From assembly GCF_001039355.2 (NCBI RefSeq), contig NW_019775688.1:154174-218173 (forward strand): a stretch of 64,000 bases of DNA. Direction: 5' to 3'. This document shows positions 14,101 through 23,480 of the stretch, one piece after another. The notes below the pieces were generated by a model that worked only from the letters and a program-made list of their open reading frames with translations, was not told the origin of the DNA and searched no databases. Made by a program: the position numbers and the translations under genes. Source of the DNA: Lingula anatina. Its lineage: Eukaryota; Brachiopoda; Lingulata; Lingulida; Lingulidae. The number at the start of each line of letters is the position of its first letter. The stretch's first letter is position 1.

Positions 14101-17100
14101 CAATATTTGCATTACATGACTGACCCAGTATTTCAGCGCATATTTAATTTGTTCAACTTCCCTTTATGTTTTTGTCAATTACCCATTTGTTGTTGTGACA
14201 CATTTATCAAATTTTTCTCCCAAGAGCAATTTGCAGCAAACACGTTCCACCTGCTGAATGTTTGACTACAATGAATATGACCATGTGTATAAATTTTAAA
14301 GCTTAGTTCTATTTAGGGCAAAGTGATTGCCGCTTAACTGATAAGGCACTTCCATGTGCTAAAATTCTTATTCAAAGAGCAAATCAAAGAAACTTCTCCA
14401 CGAATATTAACAGCTTTCCTCACAGCCGAAAATGCAATCATTCCCTGATCACAGTATTATCTCTTGTTATAGTAAACACAACACATCAAATGATCTAATT
14501 TTGTCTAATCAAACACATGTTAAACTAGAGAGTAACAAAACACTACCATTCTGCTTGCATTTATAGCCTACTCTTATACAAGTATATCCAGCTTTTTCAG
14601 TTTAACTTCCATGTTTTAGGACTGCACCAAGTCACAAGGTGCTTTGTTCCTGGACATCAACTTACCAAGAATCTCTCTGTTAACACTTCCAGCAGAGCCA
14701 GGAGGTGAGTCCCATCCTTCAAGTCCTCTATGAGGTCCTGGATAGGAGGGTGGTTGGTCTAGAAGGTAAATACAAATATGCAAGGTCCCGGTTTATGTGA
14801 TAGCCGATTTGAACATAACGGCATGATAGGTACATGGTGCTACCTGTTTCATTACGTTGGATACAGTTAAAATCCCAGATGTGACAGCAAGCTTTGACTG
14901 TAGCGTGCTACTTCTATCATTGTGTTAGATGTGACAGCAAGCTATTAGGCTGATGGGGTCAGTGTGTTAGTTGTGGCAATGTGTTGGATATGACAGCATG
15001 CTATGAGCTGCAGTGTGCTCTTGCAACATTACACTTAATATGTGATATCTGTTTTTGCGTTAGATTTTTTTCTGTAATCTTATAAATATCATCTCCCAAT
15101 TAAGCTAAAACCTTAGAACTGGAAACTCATATTTCAGCAGTTGTCAATATGTTTTGTGCACAGGTGTGCAGAGATATTCTAACATTATTAGAGGTACTAT
15201 TACAAATGTAGGAGATTCAGTAATATTTTATACAAATGCAGAATTTTCAGTAATACATCAAAAATATCCTGAAAGGGAAACTGTTCTAACAAAATACAAA
15301 AAATGGCTTACAGTTTTGTATATTTATCATCTTCAAATGTAGATCTTTATCTTTTAGAAGTAAAACAGATTTTTCATGGTTAAAATAACACCAACACACA
15401 TTTGTTGGTAGAATAATTGTAGTGCACTGACCATTACTCTGTGTGTGTGTGTGTGTGTGGGTATGTGTGTGAGTGGGGAGGGATATCACAGTAGTAATCC
15501 TACTGTACACACGAGTAGGATAAGCTTAATACCTAATTGAAATGGTTTGTTTGTTTTTAGAATTCCGAGTGCTAGTCATTAACCATGTATAAGCAAAAAA
15601 ATTTAGTGGGTAGATCCCCCCTCAAACATGAATAAATAAAAACCTACAACCAAATAAAGCCATTATTAAAATATTTATTGCTATTTTGAAGACTGAGATG
15701 ACAGTCAAAAGACCCGTAATTTATAATACACCTTCTATGAGTCACATATCATTCTTATCATTGCACTAATTACTCATGAAGCAATGACTTACCTTTGAAA
15801 ACTGAGCATTAATCCATTTCAAAAATGTCTTTTTCTGAACATCCTCCCTCTCATCTGAAACAGAATACCTAGAATATAAATATTCCGCAAAACACAAAGC
15901 ACTCAACATTTTGCTCTTTTGCTCAACACCATCTTAATGACAGAAAACAATCATTCTTTCATCGGGAAGGTCATTCATGACCCATTTAGGGCAACCTGTT
16001 GGTAGCTACATGGATCAAATGAGCTGATAAAACCAGTGGCAGACACGTTGACAAAACGTGTATCATGTCACATACACATAGGGCCACACTTATTACCTGA
16101 TGGACAGACATGTATGTCATGTCGCCAATGAATACTTATGCTTAACTGCTGTTGATTACCATGGCTCACTGTCTGCCTGAACAACTACATCTCGTTATTT
16201 TCTTACAGGTGGTTTATCACTGCACATACATCATTTTAACTTGAGTGCTGTCAGTTTTCAGAGCTTTTGGAGGAAATAGATGACAAACTGCACAATGATC
16301 ATGATTTATATTTTGTTTAAGCTTTATAATTCACAGGAATATCGATGATTATGGATCTGCAGAGCCCAGGTCAAATCTTGATGACTAGTTCAATCATGAA
16401 TTTTCTTCCAGCTGACATGAAGGAAATGTAAGTGCCAATGATGTAGTTATTCTAAATTTCAATAAGAAATACAGAATACATGTAGGCCTGCAATATGGTA
16501 CAAAATGACTTCATTTATTTCCCTTAGAGCTCTTTTTTTTATCTTTTATCAAGTTCATATTGATTTAAAGTACACATCTATTATTAGCAGTCTGTGTGTA
16601 GATATTTTTAACATGTACAGATAATCCACAAATAACATTTCACAAGATAATTAATTCTGCCAAATGTATCTTTGGTCATCAATCACAGGGTTTTAAGTTC
16701 ATTCCAGTTTAATAGCCACAGGCTTGAATATTACCTCGGCTACTTCATCACATACTTAAACTGGTACATTTTTCTATACAGAATGGTGCTCTAGAAAAAC
16801 AAACTGATGGGAAAGTGGTAACAGAACACAAGTTTCCATCCTGAATTTTCATTGCAATAAATACCATTGCATCAGTTGGGCACAGAGGCACACTGTAATC
16901 ACACACTACAGTATCACAAAACATCTGGTAATATGAAAGTGCATAATCCTGGGTCACTAGTCTACTATAAATTATTAGGGCAGTTGAGGATAGTCATTTG
17001 CTCATATAACATTACTTTGCCTAGATTAATGAACCTATTTCCACATAAACATGAGGCTCCGGGAAATTGGTTTAATTTAATGAGCAGGTTCAGCATGACA

Positions 17101-20100
17101 ATGTATATTAACTGGAACAGTTTCAACAATAAAACTCAGGAATAGATGCACCAATATTTTTTCCAGAGCAGCTTGTTAGTTGTTCTGCGACATGGAAAAT
17201 AACTTCAAAAACATTTAATCTTTCAATCTACATTTTTTTCATGACATATTTCCTTGGCAGCAATTTACATTTTTTTTCTGGCAGCTATTTTCTATAGTAG
17301 TACAGAAATCTTTGGATGCTTCTTGACATTTAGTTACACCCTGGTATCTGCTATATCAAATAGATGTCTTCCAGCAAAAAAAGAGAAAAGATAAGAAATA
17401 ATACAATTGTAATAATACATCACTAGTGTCAAGTTCAAACAAAAAAGGTACCAGAATGCATCCTAAAATAACTGCAGAAGCTACCTGTCAGAGTGATCAA
17501 AGGTAAAATGCAGTGGAATGTTGCTGCTATACAGGCCTCGTTAATCAAAGTAGTCACCTCCAGGACAGGAGTTAGGACATTGAGACAAATCGCCCAACAC
17601 TTACCTAGCTCTGTAGGCAGCAAAGGATACGTCTCCATACAGGGTTCCTTTACACCACACCATGCACGGACAAAAAGTACAGGACTTGCTTTATCATATT
17701 ATAACATTCTTTGCACATTCTTAAACTATGTATCTGAAGCCTTTTCAAATGCTAAGCAGGATCTAACCCAAATTTAGTCCAAGGGGGCTTAACATTGAGC
17801 AAATATTTAACCCACCACTACAGCAAGTTAAACCTCCATTGAGGTAAAGCTGTGAGCCCATAACATTTACTCTGGCCAAATTTGTCTGTTTGTACACTGG
17901 CCAGTTACATCAGCAGGTGTACTAATCTGCTGGTCAGCTTTTTCAGGGAGTTGGGACGAACTACTAAATGTGTGTCCACTCCACTCAGATCTCATGGTGC
18001 CACCTGATAGCATTTACGACCCATAAATCTTTACAAGGGATCCTAACGAATGAGAGAGAGAGAGAAAGAGAAAGAGAGAGAGAGAAGGGGGATCCACAAA
18101 AATTCATTACTTTATAAATAACTCGGATTATCATTTTTTTAAACAAATGTTGTGGAATGGTTACTATCTGAAATTTATAACACATAGCCTTAAATCTTCA
18201 CAAAACTCAAAAAAAATTTCTGCTCCAAAATTTATTGTAAATGACTTTGTCTCACAGTTAAAGCCAATATAAGGAGGATGACAGGGGTAGAAACATACAA
18301 GGGAGTACTGCCAAAAGTTTCATTTAGGACAGCAGACTGTTAACAATTCAATGACTTAGTATAAAATAAAAAATCTCAAAAATTGTGAATTTGTGCATTC
18401 TATAATGAAACTGTCTGTGTGGTAGAGAATCTGTTCAGTTAGAATTTCGCACATGTTATAAGGCAAAATTATTTCTAAAATAAAAAGGCATTTTTAACCA
18501 TATTTGGAACAACCCAGAACATTGAGAAACTTCACCAATATCTGGCATCTATCACTGGTACAAAAACACCAGAAATTAATTTCACTGCAGAATCCAAGCC
18601 GACAATCAATAGACTGCACAGACACAATTATCAATACGCCTTCCAAAACAACAGGCATGTCTCGTCAGTTTTCTAAAAAACAATGACCAAAAAATGAAAT
18701 TGGAACTAAGCCCTCAATTTCACATAGTCTGTAAATAAACCCACTAACAGTCTCTTACAAAAACAAAAAAAAAATGTCTGGAGATTCTTTAATATTCCTT
18801 TTAGATCTAGGTGTTTAAGTATTTGCAGTTGCAAACCAGCTGTGAAGATTTGGTCTGTGTCAATATTACACCCGAGCTCTGCAATAGGTGAAACTTATGG
18901 CGAAGGTAAAATTAATGTCAAATGATATTTTCTTTCTGTGGGCTTTTATCTTAATCATTCATCTTAGGTGCGGTAGTTGTAGTACTATAAATGACCTTTC
19001 CTGTCTAATCAAGCGGTGGCCACATTCCGGCCTTTGATAGTCGCACTTATGACAGTCACCACTTTGCTGTGGAATATCACGTCCGTCATTTCTCCTTCCT
19101 GGCCCTCATTACTCAGGTATAAAATCGAAATCTATATACCAGAACACAGCTTGACCACCAAAGAATACAATATCGTGCCGCAGCTATGCCACAATTTTGA
19201 TAATGAGATAACAATTACATAATCAGCCCTGCGGATGTCAATAAATGCATCATCAAGCACTGGTGAATTTGTACAAAAGCTGACAATACTGTTATCTTGC
19301 TAGCAGCTTCTTGCCTTCTACAGTCAGTGTTATCTGGTTGAAATATCAATTCAACAAATACAAGAAGCCACTGATACAAACACTGATGTGTAGGCTTCAG
19401 GTGTGTTTGTGTATCTGCATGTGTGTATGCATGTGCGTGTGTTTGTATGTGTGCGTGTGTATATGTAAGTGTGAAGGGGAGTACTCAACAACGTGCACAT
19501 TCCTGCTATACCCCGTGGTCATACACAATAGAATGACCAAAGACATAGGGTACACAGGCATTACAGGCATACCCTGCTACAAAGAAACTCAGTGAGGGAT
19601 GGTCTAAAAGCCACAACACCCTGCTACAGAGTCATCCAGGCATGGGAGATACTCTGATGATAAAAATAGGGATAAATTAATTATGCCAATCCCTTTTTTT
19701 CCAGTCTTTAATTGAGTATACAAATATTCCCTGAAAATGTACTAGTATGAAATAAGTACTCCACTGTCTCTTTTTAACACTTTTAAGACTTTTTACAGCC
19801 TGTCCCACCAGCTGTCTTATCTTGGTGGGCAATATACACTAGGGTGGCAATATATACTATGCACTCTACAGACAAGTGCAATCCACTGGCAGTAAAACAG
19901 GAGAGGTGACTTCTCCATGGCTATGCTTACCTGCCCTTTCTCTGATGATATCTCTGAATGTATCACCTTCTGGGTCCTCTACATCATGGTTCGGATGCAG
20001 TAAAAATGCCGAATCCGTCATCTTGTTAGCTGTTCTGTTCTCTCACAGAAATATGAAGCAGGCATCCCTTCTAAGGTCTAGCTCCTTTTCCTACGAAATA

Positions 20101-23100
20101 TGAAAAAGGCCAGTAATGAGAAATTAAAAATATCTCGATACACGTGCTCTTAAATAAACCCATCCTCGTGATATGCTTCCTCTAATAAAGTCTATAATAA
20201 TGTTGATGAAAGCAGTGTTGTACACCTGTGGGGTCTGGGGAGTACCGTACCTGGACCAGCTAACACCTGCTCTGTTCTATGCCCCTGTCCTTCTAATCCT
20301 GGAGCTCACAAGCACCAAACCTGTGATTCTTCACATTGCCTGACCACATTAGTTAGTATGTACCTAATATCACTGTTAAAATGAATCCCCTGAGATACCC
20401 TCAGTTCCCTAGACCTAAGATCTAATAAACAGTATATTAGATCTTAGCCTAGGCCAAGGAATTCCTTGCCTTGACCAAAGCTATATCCCTGAATGTAAAG
20501 ACAATAGCACACTAGGGCACCTACACATGTTATAGGAATACTTTTATAATTCAGTTTGGGAGTATCAACTTGATAGGTCTGGACAGAGTTTCAAGGTTAA
20601 TGGCAAATATATATAAGAGACTGACACTGTCTACAGCTTATCAATATTTTCATTGAATTGATTACTTCTAAAATTTCAATATCAGATGCACTGAATACAG
20701 TAAATTACATCTTATCATTTATCAAATAATTGTATTGCTTCATGTATTAAATCAAAATACTAGTACTGTAAAATGTTCAATTGACTCCAGAATGAGATAT
20801 GTTCTTGGATTACATTAAGAAAACCACACTGCTGTTCAAAGTTTAAGATCAAAACAGAAGCATTAAACTTGCACTATATGATAAACGACTTTAAACACAA
20901 TTGTAACACGAAAAATAAATACTGTCTGGCAGAATGTACAACAAGCATGTATTTCCAAGTTCATTATATTGCTAGTAGTGATTAGAAAAAATTCAATTAC
21001 AAGTACCCAAAAACACTTACCAACCACAGAAAAACAAACTGAAATATAGTTCTAAAGCAACAAGCTTGCTGCGGTAGACAGTAATTGCATAGGACTATCA
21101 CAGAAAGTTAACTCAGGCTTCACATGCTGTTTTGCAAGATTAGAATGCACAATTTTTTTGTACTTTTCTCTAAATTATTTACCAAACCACATCTGGAAAT
21201 TTCACTTAAATCTTCCAGGGCATACTCACATTTCACAATGTCATCTCACTTGCACATTTTTGAGCACAACGTACTGCAGCAAGGGACTTTTAGGTGTCCA
21301 TTTATATAGCTAGAACTATTCTGTTTAGTTGAAGGAATGGACACCAACCTACTTGTCAAATTGATAAAACAACCAAGGTCTGCATCCAAGTTGTTAGCAA
21401 AGAAGACAGATCACTAGGAGCCAGATTCTTCATGAGGCTTAAGTGCCCTTTAGTCCATTTCTATAATCATGGCATGTAATCTATGTGATCTCTATGATAA
21501 TGATGATTTATCTTTATTGTACATCCACAGCCCACCATCTAGTCTACCATCATCCCCAGGCAACTAATCTACATCACACCATGTAATGTAATTATAACTG
21601 TCTTCATAGCGCTTTGCTATGCTTGCTGGGCTCCATGTACCACACATACAATCTCTAATGGCTCATATGGCCATGTTTTATCAAGCTTATCATAAATATG
21701 CATTCTTCTTTTTCATTTTTCTTCAAAGCTATTTAAGTACGTGATAAACATGTTGTTAACATTTTATGGTAATTTATACTGCCCTCTGTGGTTTGTATCT
21801 GTTATAGGACATGCAAGGTATCTCTTACACATCTAAAACACATATAATTCTCACAACTTCTGTCTTTGGACACATTGGTATGCACATTGCACTATCTGTC
21901 AGGTATGTCTACTGACTGGTGGACTTGGAACAGGGTTACTTTAGGTTTCCTGACTTAAAGCTTCCATAGAGCATACATATGACAAGGTAGTTATCCCTAC
22001 CCAAAAAAGAGAAAAAAATGATTATCTGTTTTTTTTTATGTAATATTTCAAACAGGTATGTCAAGTTCTACAAACAATCACAGCTGTTTGCACTAACAGT
22101 ACACATCTTTTCATTGTAACCTGAACATACCAGAATAATCAGCTATTGAAACACACTTAGAGACAAGCTGAGATACATTAAAGCCTTGAGGCACAACAAT
22201 CAACAACAGCTTGAGACTGATTTACTATGACAGGGGTGACAATGGTCAGGGTTCCATGGAAGGGGTCAAAAGAAAAGAAACACCAAAGAATTTTAAAGAT
22301 CAGAGACAGAATAATAACACTGTGCTTCTATCATTCAAGCGCATTTGACTTAAACATTCAGTATTTGTATAGAAATACAATCTCTTCCTTTTTTTGCACA
22401 CACAAGGTTTATTCACAAACCACCACATGGGAATTAAACATTATTCTTATCTGAACCCTTGATTCTTTGAAAAATACACCCTTTACTTTTTTTCTAAACA
22501 CCGCATACAGGTTTAAACTGTTAATGAAAACTTTTGGAAATGTTATTGGAACACATAATACATAGAGAAATTGCATTACAAAACTTGTCTTTTTTTTTTT
22601 TTTTTGTCAATAACTTTATATAAAATCACTTTTTCAAAAGCAGACACTTCGGGGTTGGCACCCATCTTACGTACTATTCCAAAAAAAGATTTAAGATTAA
22701 GTGGCCCTTCTTAGTTTTATCATTAAGGGCAAAATGCAAGTCGACTACTTGAAATTCTGTATATAATACTGCACCCCCTCTGCTTCCAATAATATCACCA
22801 CTTATTTGTTTACTCTAGAGCATGCCTTCTCGTTCACCCCCCCCCCCCCCCTCACCATTCCACACACACACACACTCATACACACAAACACACCCACGCA
22901 TCTTTGACTATTCGGATAATTACAACACATGCATCTGTCACTACTTATATACTGCCATGGATGTTCTGTGGGCGACTTCCCTAAATAACTAAAAGGTAAA
23001 AATGCTATGAATATACCATAACGCTGCTGTTCAGTTTCGTGTAGTAGTTTCGGCTGTAGTTTATCCCACCATCACTGGTCATCCTCGAAACTGCGACCCC

Positions 23101-23379
23101 TGCGATGACCACTCCTCTTTATTACACCGACAAGCCCCTGTGGTCAAAACAATATTGGGACCACTGCCATTTGATCACGGTGTTAGCAGTCGCAATGTGT
23201 ACTTTGTTTAGAGCCAAATGCCTGTGACCGTGAACAAACACTGCAGCTTGTGCAACTAAACAAAGGACCATTTTCAGAACTACAGAAGCGGCAAACAATA
23301 ATTTTGAATTATATTACTTACTTTGCGTGTGCGACTGCACTGTGGTGATTAATTCATTGAAAGTATCATTCCTGTTCAT
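778..23379 (-). CDS. DMD: Dystrophin/utrophin homologue, 5' part (15 coding exons, runs off the left edge)
   Basis: Links cortical F-actin to the membrane dystroglycan complex. Spliced minus-strand exons, high to low coordinate: 23379-23322, 15854-15793, 14758-14666, 13995-13915, 11926-11834, 8081-7990, 7592-7512, 7119-7004, 6456-6278, 5847-5656, 4620-4439, 3646-3502, 3269-3182, 2769-2525, 960-778. All junctions are GT-AG and all phases agree, giving 630 codons with no stop. Order: a 19-residue N-terminus, CH1 (about 20-128), CH2 (about 130-240), a short Ser/Thr/His-rich hinge, then spectrin repeats from about residue 305. Key motifs are the actinin-type signatures [11 protein letters not shown] and [15 protein letters not shown], then [10 protein letters not shown] and [10 protein letters not shown]. 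Exon sizes 62, 93, 81, 93, 92+81, 116, 179, 192 and 182 track human DMD exons 2-8, 10 and 11 (recalled). Invertebrates usually carry one gene for dystrophin and utrophin together, so the DMD symbol is at family level. Confidence 0.93.
2525..2769 (-). CDS. DMD: Dystrophin exons 14/15 equivalent, spectrin repeats 2-3
   Basis: 245 bp, larger than the matching vertebrate exons, so an intron present there is absent here. Encodes [20 protein letters not shown] ... [20 protein letters not shown] ... and ends in GEVKKLK, matching ALEEQLxxLGxRWxxxCRWxExRW. Confidence 0.94.
3182..3269 (-). CDS. DMD: Dystrophin exon 13 equivalent, spectrin repeat 2
   Basis: 88 bp. Encodes [20 protein letters not shown] then VVVDEGSDS. 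The vertebrate counterpart reads EQxxVNSLTHMVVxVDExS. Donor gtaag; ends one base into a Ser codon completed by the next exon. Confidence 0.93.
3502..3646 (-). CDS. DMD: Dystrophin exon 12 equivalent, spectrin repeat 2
   Basis: 145 bp. Encodes [20 protein letters not shown] ... [19 protein letters not shown], matching the vertebrate LQKKQLQQLSxWLxxTE segment. Its 5' end and acceptor are copied in a tandem repeat just upstream in the intron (3625-3877). Confidence 0.94.
3625..3877 (-). repeat. Tandem duplication (about 126 bp x 2) copying the 5' end of a dystrophin exon
   Basis: Unit 1 is 3625-3750 and unit 2 is 3751-3877. Both begin CTCCATCAGTGTTTGTTGAA and end GGATGTAAATTAG, with a shared CA-repeat and an AGACAAGACAGAGATCTAGG stretch. 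Unit 1 includes the first 22 bases of the exon at 3502-3646 and its acceptor. In unit 2 the acceptor AG has become AA (minus strand), so it should not be used. Confidence 0.93.
4439..4620 (-). CDS. DMD: Dystrophin exon 11 equivalent, spectrin repeat 1
   Basis: 182 bp, equal to human DMD exon 11. Encodes [20 protein letters not shown] ... [20 protein letters not shown] and ends two bases into a codon at gtaag. Confidence 0.95.
5656..5847 (-). CDS. DMD: Dystrophin exon 10 equivalent, start of spectrin repeat 1
   Basis: 192 bp, 64 whole codons. Contains [20 protein letters not shown], then [20 protein letters not shown] and QFHVHE, matching the utrophin/dystrophin repeat-1 pattern LDSYQxALEEVLxWLLxAE...VKDQFxxHE. 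Confidence 0.95.
6108..6255. mobile_element. Short inverted-repeat element (MITE-like) in a dystrophin intron
   Basis: Imperfect terminal inverted repeats of about 32 bp. The left end starts GGCCCCATTCAG and reaches GGACTAACTAGTCC; the right end starts GGACTAGTTAGTCC and reaches GTTCTGAACGAGGCC. It is 148 bp with no coding capacity. No unambiguous target-site duplication. Confidence 0.75.
6278..6456 (-). CDS. DMD: Dystrophin exon 8, end of CH2 and hinge 1
   Basis: 179 bp against 182 bp in human DMD exon 8. [18 protein letters not shown] closes CH2. The remaining roughly 35 residues are Ser/Thr/His-rich ([20 protein letters not shown]) and form the hinge. No exon equivalent to human exon 9 was found between here and 5847, so hinge 1 is short. 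Confidence 0.93.
7004..7119 (-). CDS. DMD: Dystrophin exon 7, CH2
   Basis: 116 bp against 119 bp in human DMD exon 7. Encodes [39 protein letters not shown]. The LEHAF and [10 protein letters not shown] motifs are diagnostic of the dystrophin/utrophin CH2 domain. Confidence 0.96.
7512..7592 (-). CDS. DMD: Dystrophin exon 6b, CH2
   Basis: 81 bp. Encodes [20 protein letters not shown] then ALLHRF, the CH2 core NFTTSWxDGLAxNALxH. Completes the split exon 6. Confidence 0.96.
7889..7980. repeat. Degenerate minisatellite of TGTGACAGTGTGTTAGC-like units
   Basis: Repeated GTGACAGTGT / GTGACAATGTG / GGCAGTGTGC words at about 15-20 bp spacing, starting about 10 bp from the donor of dystrophin exon 6a. 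A related but more diverged array occurs at 14878-15018. Confidence 0.6.
7990..8081 (-). CDS. DMD: Dystrophin exon 6a, start of CH2
   Basis: 92 bp, encoding [20 protein letters not shown] then [10 protein letters not shown] plus two bases. With the next exon (81 bp) it totals 173 bp, the length of human DMD exon 6, so an extra phase-2 intron splits that exon here. Confidence 0.95.
11086..11222. repeat. Long (CA)n microsatellite followed by an AT-rich palindrome
   Basis: An uninterrupted CA run of roughly 70 bp is followed by GTGAAATTATATATAT ... ATATATAATTTCAC (about 11175-11222), an inverted repeat that can fold into a hairpin. Intronic, in the dystrophin gene. Confidence 0.9.
11834..11926 (-). 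CDS. DMD: Dystrophin exon 5, end of CH1
   Basis: 93 bp, equal to human DMD exon 5. Encodes [20 protein letters not shown] followed by [11 protein letters not shown], the actinin-type actin-binding signature 2. Confidence 0.96.
13915..13995 (-). CDS. DMD: Dystrophin exon 4, CH1
   Basis: 81 bp against 78 bp in human DMD exon 4. Encodes [20 protein letters not shown] followed by ILNHSYN, matching the vertebrate RVHALNNV segment. Acceptor tttctag, donor gtaagt. Confidence 0.94.
14666..14758 (-). CDS. DMD: Dystrophin exon 3, CH1
   Basis: 93 bp, equal to human DMD exon 3. Encodes [20 protein letters not shown] followed by [11 protein letters not shown], the CH-domain helix with the conserved DLxDGxxLLxLLE pattern. 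Whole codons at both ends. Confidence 0.94.
14878..15018. repeat. Second degenerate GTGACAG/GTGTTAG array
   Basis: Contains ATGTGACAGCAAGCT twice, plus CAGTGTGTTAG, CAATGTGTTGG and ATGACAGCATGCTATGAG. Same word family as 7889-7980, in the intron between dystrophin exons 2 and 3. Confidence 0.55.
15793..15854 (-). CDS. DMD: Dystrophin exon 2, start of CH1
   Basis: 62 bp, the same size as human DMD exon 2. Encodes [20 protein letters not shown], containing the actinin-type actin-binding signature 1 (Q-x2-T-F-x2-W-x-N). Acceptor ttcag, donor gtaag. Confidence 0.95.
18053..18087. repeat. (GA)n microsatellite
   Basis: GAGAGAGAGAGAAAGAGAAAGAGAGAG run in dystrophin intron 1. The surrounding 15.9-23.3 kb holds no other recognisable gene, only AT-rich sequence, a short GT-rich tract near 19398-19470 and homopolymer runs. 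Confidence 0.9.
22832..22895. repeat. Poly-C tract with adjoining CA-rich run
   Basis: A run of about 15 C (22837-22852) followed by CACACACACACAC and related words, in dystrophin intron 1. Similar homopolymer tracts occur at 14083-14099, 24811-24838 and 27890-27902. Confidence 0.85.
23322..23379 (-). CDS. DMD: Dystrophin coding exon 1 (start codon)
   Basis: ATG at 23379-23377 opens a frame reading [19 protein letters not shown] and ends one base into a codon at a consensus gtaagt donor. That phase exactly fits the next coding exon, which starts with two bases (AT), restoring Asn-Glu-Arg-Glu-Asp-Val-Gln. An in-frame TAG lies 10 codons upstream (23412-23410), so this is the first in-frame ATG. 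The residues do not resemble the vertebrate dystrophin first exon. The assignment rests on phase, donor and position, about 7.5 kb upstream of exon 2, so other first exons may exist. Confidence 0.72.
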
Positions 23380-23480
23380 ATCCTGCAGCAGTATGGAGAT
23401 GCCTAGACCCTATGAGAACCTTGATAACTAGTGTGTAATCGGGTCACTCCCCGCGGTTTCAGGCCTGCGACACTTGCCAC
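23380..23480 (-). promoter_or_regulatory. Putative dystrophin 5' UTR and proximal promoter region
   Basis: The region just upstream of the first ATG on the minus strand is richer in G+C and CpG (for example CCGCGGGGAGTGACCCG near 23440-23456) than the surrounding AT-rich intron and spacer. No TATA box or start site can be placed with confidence. Confidence 0.4.
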
